A stretch of DNA of 42,549 nucleotides from positions 1 through 42,549 of the forward strand of contig JAQXCD010000042.1 of the NCBI GenBank assembly GCA_029252045.1. Direction: 5' to 3'. The translations under genes were made by a program, and so were the position numbers. This document shows positions 16,726-24,470 of the stretch, one piece after another; the first letter of the stretch is position 1, and every line of letters begins with the position of its first letter. The notes under the pieces were generated by a model. That model did not search any database. It saw only the letters and a program-made list of their open reading frames with translations, and was not told where the DNA came from. This DNA comes from Sulfitobacter sp. (lineage in GTDB: Bacteria; Pseudomonadota; Alphaproteobacteria; Rhodobacterales; Rhodobacteraceae).

Positions 16726-18072
16726 TCAATAGGATGTACCGGGCTTGCCGGGGTACCAGTTGGTGCCGGCCAGCGGAATTTGCGCCATTGCTGCCGCCTC
16801 CATTGTCAGGGCCACCAGATCTTCCGGCTCAAGGTTGTGCAGGTGGTTTTTGCCGCAGGCACGCGCGATGGTTTGCGCCTCAAGTGTCATCACCTTGAGG
16901 TAGTTCTTCAGGCGGCGCCCCCCCTCAATGGGGTCAAAGCGCGCCATCAACTCGGGGTCCTGCGTGGTGATGCCCGCAGGATCGCGGCCCTCGTGCCAGT
17001 CATCATAGGCGCCCGCAGTGGTGCCGAGCGCGTTATATTCCGCCTCATACTTTGGATCATTATCCCCCAGCGCAATCAACGCAGCCGTGCCGATGGCCAC
17101 TGCATCAGCCCCCAGCGCCATGGCTTTGGCCACATCCGCGCCCGAGCGGATACCGCCCGACAGGATCAACTGGACCTTGCGGTGCATGCCGAGGTCTTGC
17201 AGCGCCTGCACCGCAGGGCGGATGATGGCGAGGGTGGGCTGGCCCACATGTTCGATAAACACATCCTGTGTGGCGGCCGTACCGCCTTGCATGCCGTCCA
17301 GAACAACGGCATCTGCGCCGGCTTTGACTGCCAGTGTCACGTCGTAATAGGGGCGCGCACCCGCGACCTTCACATAGATTGGCACTTTCCAACCTGTGAT
17401 CTCGCGCAGTTCCAAAATTTTTATTTCCAGATCATCCGGCCCTGTCCAGTCAGGGTGGCGGCAGGCAGAGCGTTGGTCGATGCCTTTGGGCAGGTTACGC
17501 ATTTCGGCCACACGGTCAGAAATCTTCTGGCCCAGCAGCATGCCGCCGCCGCCCGGCTTGGCACCTTGGCCCACAACAATCTCGATCGCGTCTGCGCGAC
17601 GCAGATCATCGGGGTTCATGCCATAGCGGGAAGGGAGATACTGATAGACCAGCTTGTTGGAGTGGCCGCGCTCCTCGGCGGTCATGCCGCCATCGCCTGT
17701 GGTGGTGGACGTGCCCGCTGCTGACGCGCCGCGACCCAGCGCTTCCTTGGCTGGACCCGATAATGCGCCGAATGACATGCCCGCGATGGTGATCGGAATA
17801 TCCAGATGGATCGGGTTCTCGGCGTGCAGTCCGCCGATGGTCACGGAGGTGTCGCATTTCTCGCGGTAACCTTCCAGCGGGTAGCGCGAGATGGAGGCGC
17901 CCATAAACAGCAGGTCGTCAAAGGTGGGCAGCTTGCGCTTGGCCCCGCCGCCGCGAATGTCATAGATGCCGGTGGCCGCTGCACGCCGGATGTCGCTGTT
18001 GACGTCCTGGCTGAAGGTCGCGGACTGGCGCGGCGTAGTTTGCGGGATACGCTTGGGGTCGGTTTTTGTCAT
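16726..18072 (-). CDS. mgsC: N-methylglutamate synthase subunit C (glutamate-synthase-like FMN domain)
   Basis: The 448-residue protein matches the FMN-binding synthase domain of glutamate synthase. Visible pieces are GAKPGGGGMLLGQKI, IYVKVAGARPYYDV, AVVLDGMQGGTAATQDVF and LILSGGIRSGADVAKAMALGADAVAIGTAAL. With MgsA and MgsB it converts gamma-glutamylmethylamide (or methylamine plus glutamate) to N-methylglutamate. In ordinary glutamate synthase a 3Fe-4S cluster is bound by a Cys-x5-Cys-x4-Cys stretch that precedes a GITTQ-like segment. Here the corresponding region reads AYDDWHEGRDPAGITTQ without cysteine, so this subunit seems to lack that cluster. It follows mgsB by 12 bp and starts at an ATG with AAGGAT upstream. 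Confidence 0.9.
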   Translation of the reverse strand: MTKTDPKRIPQTTPRQSATFSQDVNSDIRRAAATGIYDIRGGGAKRKLPTFDDLLFMGASISRYPLEGYREKCDTSVTIGGLHAENPIHLDIPITIAGMSFGALSGPAKEALGRGASAAGTSTTTGDGGMTAEERGHSNKLVYQYLPSRYGMNPDDLRRADAIEIVVGQGAKPGGGGMLLGQKISDRVAEMRNLPKGIDQRSACRHPDWTGPDDLEIKILELREITGWKVPIYVKVAGARPYYDVTLAVKAGADAVVLDGMQGGTAATQDVFIEHVGQPTLAIIRPAVQALQDLGMHRKVQLILSGGIRSGADVAKAMALGADAVAIGTAALIALGDNDPKYEAEYNALGTTAGAYDDWHEGRDPAGITTQDPELMARFDPIEGGRRLKNYLKVMTLEAQTIARACGKNHLHNLEPEDLVALTMEAAAMAQIPLAGTNWYPGKPGTSY

Positions 18073-18084
18073 CTTGTGGTATCC

Positions 18085-18768
18085 TTAATAGGCCGAAGCG
18101 TTATCAACATCGAAGTTGTAGAGGTTGCGGGCAGAGCCATAGCGCGTGAACTCCTCGGGCTTTGCATCCGCACCGGCCTCAGCCAGCAGGGCGCGCAGAA
18201 TTTCCAGATGCTCGGGCCGCATTTCCTTTTTCTCGCAGTCCGCACCCAGCGATTTCACCATGCCGCGCACAAACAGGCGTGCCTCATAGCAGCTGTCCCC
18301 CAACGCGTCGCCCGCATCACCCAAGACCACCAGATTGCCTGATTGCGCCATAAACGCAGACATGTGGCCGATATTGCCATGCACAACGATGTTGATGCCC
18401 TTCATGGAAATCCCGCAGCGTGACGAGGCATTGCCCTTGATCACCAGCAACCCGCCATGGCCGGTTGCACCTGCGTATTGGCTGGCGTCGCCCTCAACGA
18501 CCACTTTGCCGGACATCATATTCTCCGCTGTTCCCGGACCTGCCGAGCCGTGGATGTTGATTGTCGCCTGCTGGTTCATACCCGCGCAGTAATAACCGGT
18601 AGAGCCTTTGACGGTCACTTCGATGGGTGCATCCAGCCCACAAGCAATCGCATGTGCACCTTTGGCATTAACGATTTCCCATGCGGTCTGATTGGTGTTC
18701 GCGGCTTGCGCATGCAGCATCTTGTTCGTCTCGCGCAGGCCTGTTTTCTCTAGGTCGATCGTCTGCAT
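18085..18768 (-). CDS. mgsB: N-methylglutamate synthase subunit B (GXGXG domain)
   Basis: The 227-residue protein is the right-handed beta-helix (GXGXG) domain that forms the C-terminal part of large glutamate synthase subunits. It shows repeats such as INIHGSAGPGTAENMMSGKV, VEGDASQYAGATGHGGLLVI, KGNASSRCGISMKGINIV and VLGDAGDALGDSCYEA. It is a structural module of the three-part N-methylglutamate synthase. ATG 18768 is used because it falls one base after the mgsA stop (TGAGATG) and because the upstream in-frame codons merely shadow mgsA. Order A-B-C matches the split arrangement known from methylamine-using proteobacteria. Confidence 0.9.
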   Translation of the reverse strand: MQTIDLEKTGLRETNKMLHAQAANTNQTAWEIVNAKGAHAIACGLDAPIEVTVKGSTGYYCAGMNQQATINIHGSAGPGTAENMMSGKVVVEGDASQYAGATGHGGLLVIKGNASSRCGISMKGINIVVHGNIGHMSAFMAQSGNLVVLGDAGDALGDSCYEARLFVRGMVKSLGADCEKKEMRPEHLEILRALLAEAGADAKPEEFTRYGSARNLYNFDVDNASAY

Positions 18769-18769
18769 C

Positions 18770-19699
18770 TCAGGCGGCCTTTTCGGTTGTTGTAGGGGCG
18801 CTGTTGTGGCTCCAGAAATATACGGTGGCGGGCTCGGGCTCCCAAACGCGGGCGGTCTCGATGCCGGGCAGATTGACCAGCGCGCGGTATTCGGAGCCGA
18901 AGGCAACATATTGATCGGTCTCTGCCATCACTGCAGGTTTGCAGGCAATCGGGTCACGAACCACGCCAAAGCCGTCTTTGGTACCCACAACAAAGGTGAA
19001 GAACCCGTCGAGATCATCCAGACTGCTCTCCAATGCTTCCCCCAGTGTCGCCCCGTTCTGCATCTGCCACGTCAGGTACGCGGCACCGACTTCGGTGTCG
19101 TTCTCTGTCTCGATATGGATGCCGTCGCGGCGCAGTTTACGGCGCAGGGAGTTGTGATTGGAAAGCGATCCGTTGTGCACAAGGCACTGATCCATGCCGG
19201 TATTAAACGGGTGTGCACCCATGGTTGTAACGGCTGATTCTGTCGCCATACGGGTGTGGCCAATCCCATGTGTGCCTGACATTCGGGCAACATCGAAACG
19301 CTGTGCCACATTTTTAGGCAGGCCAACCTCCTTGAATATCTCGAGGGATTCTCCACGGCTCATAACGCGCACTTCAGGGGCGTTTTCGGTGAGAAAGGCG
19401 CGGGCGGCATCAATTTGATCGGCGTCGATCAAAAGTACAGCGTGTGTATCTTTGACGGTCATCTCGACCTTGCCTTTAATCGCTTTGCGCAAGCGATTCT
19501 CGAGCTTTTCAAAGCTGATATCCGGGGTATCAGACTGCACGGTCAGCTTCGCTTTCCCAGCATCCGCGCCACCGTAGATCGCGATTCCGGCGCTGTCGGG
19601 CCCGCGGTCTGTCATCGTAATCAGCATATTTGTCAGCATCTCGCCCAGCTTGGGCTCAAGTGCTTTGTCCTTAAGGAACAGACCTACAATTCCACACAT
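18770..19699 (-). CDS. mgsA: N-methylglutamate synthase subunit A (class II glutamine amidotransferase domain)
   Basis: The 309-residue protein begins MCGIVGLF, with the nucleophile Cys2 of class II (Ntn) amidotransferases. It also has MTDRGPDSAGIAIYG, GIGHTRMATES, LVHNGSLSNHNSLRR and ENDTEVGAAYL, all standard for the GATase domain. In this complex it should bind gamma-glutamylmethylamide and release methylamine for transfer. It is the first gene of the mgsABC-gmaS-tmm unit and is divergent from the amt gene across a 221-bp gap with tandem 16-bp repeats. GGAAGGG provides the ribosome site. Confidence 0.9.
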   Translation of the reverse strand: MCGIVGLFLKDKALEPKLGEMLTNMLITMTDRGPDSAGIAIYGGADAGKAKLTVQSDTPDISFEKLENRLRKAIKGKVEMTVKDTHAVLLIDADQIDAARAFLTENAPEVRVMSRGESLEIFKEVGLPKNVAQRFDVARMSGTHGIGHTRMATESAVTTMGAHPFNTGMDQCLVHNGSLSNHNSLRRKLRRDGIHIETENDTEVGAAYLTWQMQNGATLGEALESSLDDLDGFFTFVVGTKDGFGVVRDPIACKPAVMAETDQYVAFGSEYRALVNLPGIETARVWEPEPATVYFWSHNSAPTTTEKAA

Positions 19700-19789
19700 G
19701 GCTTACGCCCTTCCTGCTGTTGTTGGAAAACCTGAGTCGAAGCCTAGCACCAAAAAATTTGCCACTCAACTGTTAGGAAACTTTTTTCA

Positions 19790-19834
19790 CTTAGGGCAAA
19801 AAATCCTTAGGGCAAAAAAGCCTTGGGTCAATTT
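19790..19834. repeat. Tandem 16-bp repeats between mgsA and amt, candidate operator array
   Basis: CTTAGGGCAAAAAATC (19790-19805) is followed directly by CTTAGGGCAAAAAAGC (19806-19821) and a third, degraded copy starting CTTGGGTCAATTTG (19822 on). A 16-bp period is about one and a half helical turns. The array lies in the only promoter region serving both the mgs and amt units. Confidence 0.55.
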
Positions 19835-19920
19835 GCTGTTTTATGTTTAGCTGCCGCCAGCGGCTGCCACGTCAGAACAAGGCCGCATCTCACATCAATC
19901 CAACGTAGGGGACGAAAACT

Positions 19921-21336
19921 GTGGAAGAACAAATTGCCGAATTGGCCGCCAAGCTGGCCGAGTTAGAGGCCGCAACTGCGGGGGCGGCCATCACCAACAC
20001 GATGTTCGCCGAGACTTTCTACTATCTGACGATCCCGTTGATGATCATCATTCACGCGGGCTTTCTTGCTTATGAAATGGGCGCATCGCGTCTCAAGAAC
20101 GTGCTTTCCTCGGGTGTGAAAAATATTCTCGCCTTCGCCTTTATGATCCCGACATTCTATTTCTTCGGGTGGTGGATCTATTGGGGTCTGCCCACCGGTA
20201 TCACGGGTGCGGCTGGCCCGGCCGGCATTTCCGGCGCTGAATATGCCAGCTCTATCGCGTGGGGTTGGGGTGATGCAGCCCAGTACATGGGCCCTAACAT
20301 TGCCGATCAGGCCTCCGGGGTTTTCTTCGGGGCATTTGCATTGTTTGCGGCAACCACTGCATCAATCATGTCAGGCGCGGTAATCGAGCGTATCCAGACG
20401 ATCGGGTTCATCATTCTTGCGATTGTACTCGGCTCGTTTGCCTGGGTTGTTGCTGCGGCGTGGGGCTGGCATGCGGATGGCTGGCTGGTGACCAAATTCG
20501 GTGTCCATGACTTTGGAGCGGCGGGCCTTGTGCATGCGGTTGCCGGATTCTTTGCATTGGGCGTCCTGATCAACCTTGGACCTCGCATTGGCAAGTTCAA
20601 CCCAGACGGTTCCGCCAACCACATCGCGGGCCATAATATGCCGCTGACTGTTACGGGCCTGATGCTGATTATCGTGGGTTTCTGGGGCTTCCTGATGGCC
20701 TGCGTTATTGTCCCCGGTGAGGCATGGTCGTGGTTCCCGGATAAACCGTCCACGATCTACGGTACACCAATCACCCTTTCAGCACTTTCATTCAACATCC
20801 TGATGGCGATTGCAGGCGGGATCATCGGGTCGTGGTTGTTCACACGCGATCCGTTCTGGATGATGTCAGGCGCGCTTGCGGGCATTATCTCGACTGCATC
20901 TGGGCTGGACATCTACTTCCCCGCATTGGCCTTTATCATCGCATTCTCGGCGGGCATTATCCTGAAGCCCTGCGCGGACTGGTTGGAAAAACGCGGTATC
21001 GACGATGCGGTGGGGGCAGTTACGGTGCATGGCACCATCGGTCTGTACGGTGTGGTTATGCTGGGCATCTGGGGGGCGGGGTACCCCGCGCTGCAAGGTG
21101 CCGCTGGCGAGGTTCCCACAATCAACCTGATGGGTCAGATCATCGGTGCGGTGGTCTTCTTCCTGCTGGGTTTTGTTCCGGGGTACGTTGTGTCCTTCCT
21201 GCTTAAAAAGCTGGGGATGCTGCGGATTCCCGAAGGCGCAGAGCTGGCCGGCATGGATGTCGTGAAAGTTCCCGCCGAAGGCTATCCGGAATGGGCAGCG
21301 GCTGCACCTTCCTCGTCTGCGCATCCCGCAGAATAA
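19921..21336 (+). CDS. amt: Amt-family ammonium/methylammonium transporter
   Basis: The 471-residue membrane protein has the Amt fold with about eleven segments. Conserved conduction-site residues are visible: DFGAAGLVHAVAGFFAL (aspartate and first pore histidine) and AVTVHGTIGLYG (second pore histidine). It differs from AmtB in its N-terminus. Instead of a signal peptide it starts with a charged, heptad-like helix (EEQIAELAAKLAELEAATAG) before the first membrane segment, and the C-terminal tail is short. The start is GTG 19921 with AGGGGA eight bases upstream; no ATG fits. It presumably recovers ammonium or takes up methylammonium for the GmaS pathway. A 56-residue membrane protein follows 21 bp downstream, and a strong terminator ends the unit. 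Confidence 0.88.
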   Translation: MEEQIAELAAKLAELEAATAGAAITNTMFAETFYYLTIPLMIIIHAGFLAYEMGASRLKNVLSSGVKNILAFAFMIPTFYFFGWWIYWGLPTGITGAAGPAGISGAEYASSIAWGWGDAAQYMGPNIADQASGVFFGAFALFAATTASIMSGAVIERIQTIGFIILAIVLGSFAWVVAAAWGWHADGWLVTKFGVHDFGAAGLVHAVAGFFALGVLINLGPRIGKFNPDGSANHIAGHNMPLTVTGLMLIIVGFWGFLMACVIVPGEAWSWFPDKPSTIYGTPITLSALSFNILMAIAGGIIGSWLFTRDPFWMMSGALAGIISTASGLDIYFPALAFIIAFSAGIILKPCADWLEKRGIDDAVGAVTVHGTIGLYGVVMLGIWGAGYPALQGAAGEVPTINLMGQIIGAVVFFLLGFVPGYVVSFLLKKLGMLRIPEGAELAGMDVVKVPAEGYPEWAAAAPSSSAHPAE

Positions 21337-21357
21337 CGTTAATCAAAGGAGAAACTC

Positions 21358-21528
21358 ATGTTTCCATATGAAGAAGCAAGTTGGAGCGCCGTAGACGGCG
21401 CGATGTTCATGGGCTGGGGCGGTGCATTGCCGGGATTTGCCACGGTGATCGCGATGATCATCTGTGTCGTTGTACTGGTTATCGGCCAGCGGTCAGAGGC
21501 CGCCAAGATGAAAATGTTCGACAAGTAA
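21358..21528 (+). CDS. Small single-span membrane protein downstream of amt
   Basis: This 56-codon gene starts at ATG 21358 with AGGAGA seven bases upstream, one of the better ribosome sites in the window. It ends at TAA 21526-21528 and is followed by a terminator 25 bp later. The product has an acidic/aromatic N-terminus (MFPYEEASWSAVDGAMFMGW), one membrane helix around residues 24-43 (GALPGFATVIAMIICVVVLV) and a short positively charged tail. No family comes to mind. Its only partner in the transcript is the Amt transporter, so an accessory or regulatory subunit role is a reasonable inference. Its shortness explains why standard gene calling could miss it. Confidence 0.75.
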   Translation: MFPYEEASWSAVDGAMFMGWGGALPGFATVIAMIICVVVLVIGQRSEAAKMKMFDK

Positions 21529-21552
21529 TCCTGCCATAATGTGCCGAACCTG

Positions 21553-21585
21553 ATAGGGCTGCCTGTACGGGCGGCCCTATTTTTT
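21553..21585 (+). terminator. Rho-independent terminator after amt unit
   Basis: ATAGGGCTGCC (21553-21563) pairs with GGCGGCCCTAT (21570-21580) with one G-U pair, around a six-base loop, and is followed by TTTTTT. It ends the amt-small protein transcript before dmmD. Confidence 0.85.
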
Positions 21586-21709
21586 AGCAAAATTGCCTGA
21601 CAGGAAAAAAAGTTGCTTGAAGATGTTGCTTTTTGACAGGGTCTGGGGCTGAATGACGGTCAAACAGACAGACTCGATCAACAGACTAGATTACATGGAG
21701 GAGAGACGC

Positions 21710-22858
21710 ATGGCCATTCTTTGGAGACATTCAGCACTTGGGGCACGGCACGCAGCCATCGGCGGCGAGCTGGAGGATTGGAACGGCATGGGCACAGCGT
21801 GGTTCTATGACCACACGCCCGAACGCGCCAAGGCCGACTATGAGGCGATCCGCACCAAGGCGGGGCTCATGGATGTGTCGGGTCTCAAGAAGGTGCATGT
21901 CATGGGCGCAGATGCGGCCTACGTCATTGACCGCGTCACCACCCGCAACGTCGAGAAGATTGCGCCGGGTCGCTCGACCTATGCGTCGATCCTGAACAGC
22001 GATGGCAAATTTGTCGACGATTGCATCATATATCACCTCGCGGTGAATTCATGGCTGGTTGTGCATGGTACCGGCACGGGCATGGAGCAGCTGACATCTG
22101 TGGCAGCAGGCAAGAACTGTGCCGTGCTGTTTGACGATGATCTGCACGACATGTCCCTGCAAGGTCCGCTGTCGGTTGACCTGCTGGCCAAGGAAATCCC
22201 CTCAATCCGTGATCTGGCCTATTTCGGCATTATGCAAACGCGCCTGTTTGGCCGCGATGTGATGATCAGCCGGACGGGATACACCGGCGAGCGGGGCTAT
22301 GAGATTTTCTGCCGCGCCAAAGATGCCGTGCACCTGTGGGACAGCATTCTGGATGCGGGCAAGGGTATGGGCGTGCGCCCATGCCAGTTCTCTACCCTGG
22401 ATATGCTGCGGATCGAAAGCTATCTGCTGTTCTATCCCGGCGACAACTCCGAAACTTTCCCGTTTGCGGACGAGCCTTGCGGCGATACTCTGTGGGAGCT
22501 GGGGCTGGAGTTCACCGTTTCACCCGGCAAGACCGGTTTCATCGGCGCCGAGAACCACTATGCGCTGGAGGGCAAGGAGCGCTTCAAGATCTATGGCGTA
22601 CAGCTGAGCGATAGCATGGCGCGTATGGATATGGGCGCACGTGTGCTGCGGGACGGCAAGGACATTGGCGTGATCACCTATGGGCTGTCCTCCGAGCTGA
22701 ACAAGTACAGCGTTGCAATCGCGCGGATTGATCCTGCGGCGGCCAAGGCAGGCACCAAACTGACAGTGGTGCAACTGGACGGAACCGAGCTGGCAGCGAC
22801 TGCCGAAGAAATGCCGTTCTATGACAAAGACAAGTCGATCCGCACTGCAAAAGGCTGA
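21710..22858 (+). CDS. dmmD: GcvT-family folate-binding protein of dimethylamine monooxygenase cluster
   Basis: The product is 382 residues from ATG 21710, which has GGAGGAGA upstream; longer frames from 21653 or 21695 lack a ribosome site. It is an aminomethyltransferase-fold protein with GMGTAWFYDHTPERAKADYE, SRTGYTGERGYEIFC and QFSTLDMLRIESYLLFYPGD, where the last two match folate-binding GcvT signatures. It lies directly before dmmABC in the order dmmDABC described in Ruegeria pomeroyi. It most likely accepts the formaldehyde released from dimethylamine onto tetrahydrofolate; that step is inferred from the fold. DMSP demethylase DmdA is a relative, but the context argues against it. Confidence 0.82.
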   Translation: MAILWRHSALGARHAAIGGELEDWNGMGTAWFYDHTPERAKADYEAIRTKAGLMDVSGLKKVHVMGADAAYVIDRVTTRNVEKIAPGRSTYASILNSDGKFVDDCIIYHLAVNSWLVVHGTGTGMEQLTSVAAGKNCAVLFDDDLHDMSLQGPLSVDLLAKEIPSIRDLAYFGIMQTRLFGRDVMISRTGYTGERGYEIFCRAKDAVHLWDSILDAGKGMGVRPCQFSTLDMLRIESYLLFYPGDNSETFPFADEPCGDTLWELGLEFTVSPGKTGFIGAENHYALEGKERFKIYGVQLSDSMARMDMGARVLRDGKDIGVITYGLSSELNKYSVAIARIDPAAAKAGTKLTVVQLDGTELAATAEEMPFYDKDKSIRTAKG

Positions 22859-22914
22859 TCTGACAAGGGCGCGGGGGTCTCCTTCGCGCTCTCCCACTCT
22901 CGAAAAGGTTTGAA

Positions 22915-23511
22915 ATGTCCAAGTTTACCTTCCCGAAAACGATCCTCAGCCGTCCCGTCTATGGCACGCTGGAGCCGCGTACGGGTGCGGCGCATCTGTT
23001 TATTGCAGACGCAGAGGGGGCAGAGGCCATTCTGGATGTCGCAACGCCTGACATGATGGCGCGTGCGCATATCATCTTTATCGCCAAAGGCACTGACTAT
23101 GAGGGGGCGTTAAAAGCCCTGTCGCCCGCGATCTTTTATGCTGGCCCAACCTATAGCGCGGCGGAACCGCGTATTCATAAAACGCTGGGCGATGCCAAAA
23201 TGGGCCTTCAGGTCTATTTGGCCGGTACCGAAGGGCTGATGGGCCAAGCGATGCAGGCGGCGACGCTGGCAGGCATCCCGCACACGGCCATCCAGACCGA
23301 ACATCGCGGCTCAACCGCGCGACGGATGCAATGTGTGCATTGCAAAGGCATCACCGAAGACGTGGAAGTTGACCCATTCCAGTGCAGCCATTGCGGGCTG
23401 CACCTGTTTGTCCGTGATCACTATTCCCGCCGTTTGGCCGCCTATCAGGGCGTCTGTATCGATGCCGAAGACCCCGGCAATGTGCCACCTTCCAAGGGGA
23501 TTTACCAATGA
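22915..23511 (+). CDS. dmmA: Dimethylamine monooxygenase subunit DmmA
   Basis: The 198-residue protein has an N-terminal domain with no obvious motif and a C-terminal four-cysteine knuckle: Cys140 and Cys143 (CVHC), then Cys157 and Cys160 (CSHC). The pattern resembles rubredoxin-like or zinc-ribbon sites. An adjacent HYSRRLAAYQGVC stretch is rich in basic and aromatic residues. It lies between dmmD and the reductase dmmB, overlapping the latter by ATGA, as in the known dmmDABC cluster. An electron-carrying or structural role between DmmB and the haem subunit DmmC is plausible; whether iron or zinc is bound cannot be read. Confidence 0.82.
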   Translation: MSKFTFPKTILSRPVYGTLEPRTGAAHLFIADAEGAEAILDVATPDMMARAHIIFIAKGTDYEGALKALSPAIFYAGPTYSAAEPRIHKTLGDAKMGLQVYLAGTEGLMGQAMQAATLAGIPHTAIQTEHRGSTARRMQCVHCKGITEDVEVDPFQCSHCGLHLFVRDHYSRRLAAYQGVCIDAEDPGNVPPSKGIYQ

Positions 23512-24470
23512 GCGGCGCAGAGAAGATTGCAGTCAAAGTCACCGATATTGTCCCGCTGAATGAGCTGGTGACACGGTTTAAGTTCGAGCGCGTTGATGGC
23601 GGACTACTGCCCACATTCTCGGGGGGGGCGCATACCGTGGTAGAGCTGCGCGATGGTGCAATCACCCGCCTGAACCCCTATTCGCTGATGTCCGATCCGA
23701 TGGACCAGCGCGCCTATACCATCTCTGTGCGCCGCGATGACGCGGGGCGGGGCGGCTCGCTGTTTATGCACAACAACGTCCGTTTGGGCGACGAGTTGAC
23801 GATCTCTTATCCCGTAAATCTCTTCTCGCTCGATCTGCGGGCCAAGAAACATCTCTTCATCGCTGGCGGCATTGGCATCACGCCGTTTCTGGCCCAGATC
23901 AAACAGTTGGAGCTGTTCAACGGCAATTGGGAGCTGCACTATTCCTGCCGCTCGCCCGATTTGGGGTCCTATGTGGACGAGTTGACAGGCCGCCACCCCA
24001 ATGAGGCGCATATCTATTACGATGACCAGAAACAGGCGATTGATCTGGTGCGTCTGCTCGACGGGCAACCCTTGGGCACCCATGTCTATGTTTGTGGCCC
24101 CAAAGGTATGATTGACTGGGTGCGTGCCACTGCGGCGGCAGAGGGTTGGCCGCGCGAGGCGATCCACTACGAGGAATTCCTTGCGCCCAAACCCGGCAAA
24201 CCCTTTGAAGTCAAACTGGCGGTCTCCAACAAGGTCATTCATGTCGGCGAAGACGAAAGCCTGCTGGAAGCGATGGAGCGTGAGGGAGTCGATGCACCCT
24301 ATCTGTGCCGTGGCGGGGCCTGCGGCCAGTGCGAAACGGATGTGATCGACTACGCGGGCAAGTTCATCCACCGCGATCATTGGCTGGACGAAGCAGAGCA
24401 CAGCAGCGGCAAAAAGATCATGCCCTGCGTGTCCCGCTTTGAGGGCAAAACACTTGTACTGGATAGATAA
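23508..24470 (+). CDS. dmmB: Dimethylamine monooxygenase reductase subunit DmmB
   Basis: The 320-residue protein has the phthalate-dioxygenase-reductase/VanB layout. A flavin-binding domain carries RAYTISV (residues 68-74). The NAD(P)H domain shows IAGGIGITPFLAQ (118-130) and YVCGPKGMIDWV (194-205). A C-terminal plant-type 2Fe-2S domain has Cys267, Cys272, Cys275 and Cys307 (LCRGGACGQC and MPCVSR). It would feed electrons from NAD(P)H to the DmmA/DmmC oxygenase for oxidative N-demethylation of dimethylamine. It overlaps dmmA by four bases, and dmmC starts on the base after its stop, so the three are tightly coupled. Confidence 0.88.
   Translation: MSGAEKIAVKVTDIVPLNELVTRFKFERVDGGLLPTFSGGAHTVVELRDGAITRLNPYSLMSDPMDQRAYTISVRRDDAGRGGSLFMHNNVRLGDELTISYPVNLFSLDLRAKKHLFIAGGIGITPFLAQIKQLELFNGNWELHYSCRSPDLGSYVDELTGRHPNEAHIYYDDQKQAIDLVRLLDGQPLGTHVYVCGPKGMIDWVRATAAAEGWPREAIHYEEFLAPKPGKPFEVKLAVSNKVIHVGEDESLLEAMEREGVDAPYLCRGGACGQCETDVIDYAGKFIHRDHWLDEAEHSSGKKIMPCVSRFEGKTLVLDR

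Noticed and set aside
21600..21622. Sigma-54 promoter before dmmD (GG-N10-GC spacing in AGGAAAAAAAGTTGCTT)
   Set aside because: Only the -12 part (TTGC) matches well. The -24 part lacks TGGCAC, so chance is likely.
21710..22858. DMSP demethylase dmdA
   Set aside because: It shares the GcvT fold but stands first in dmmDABC, and the other DMSP genes are absent.
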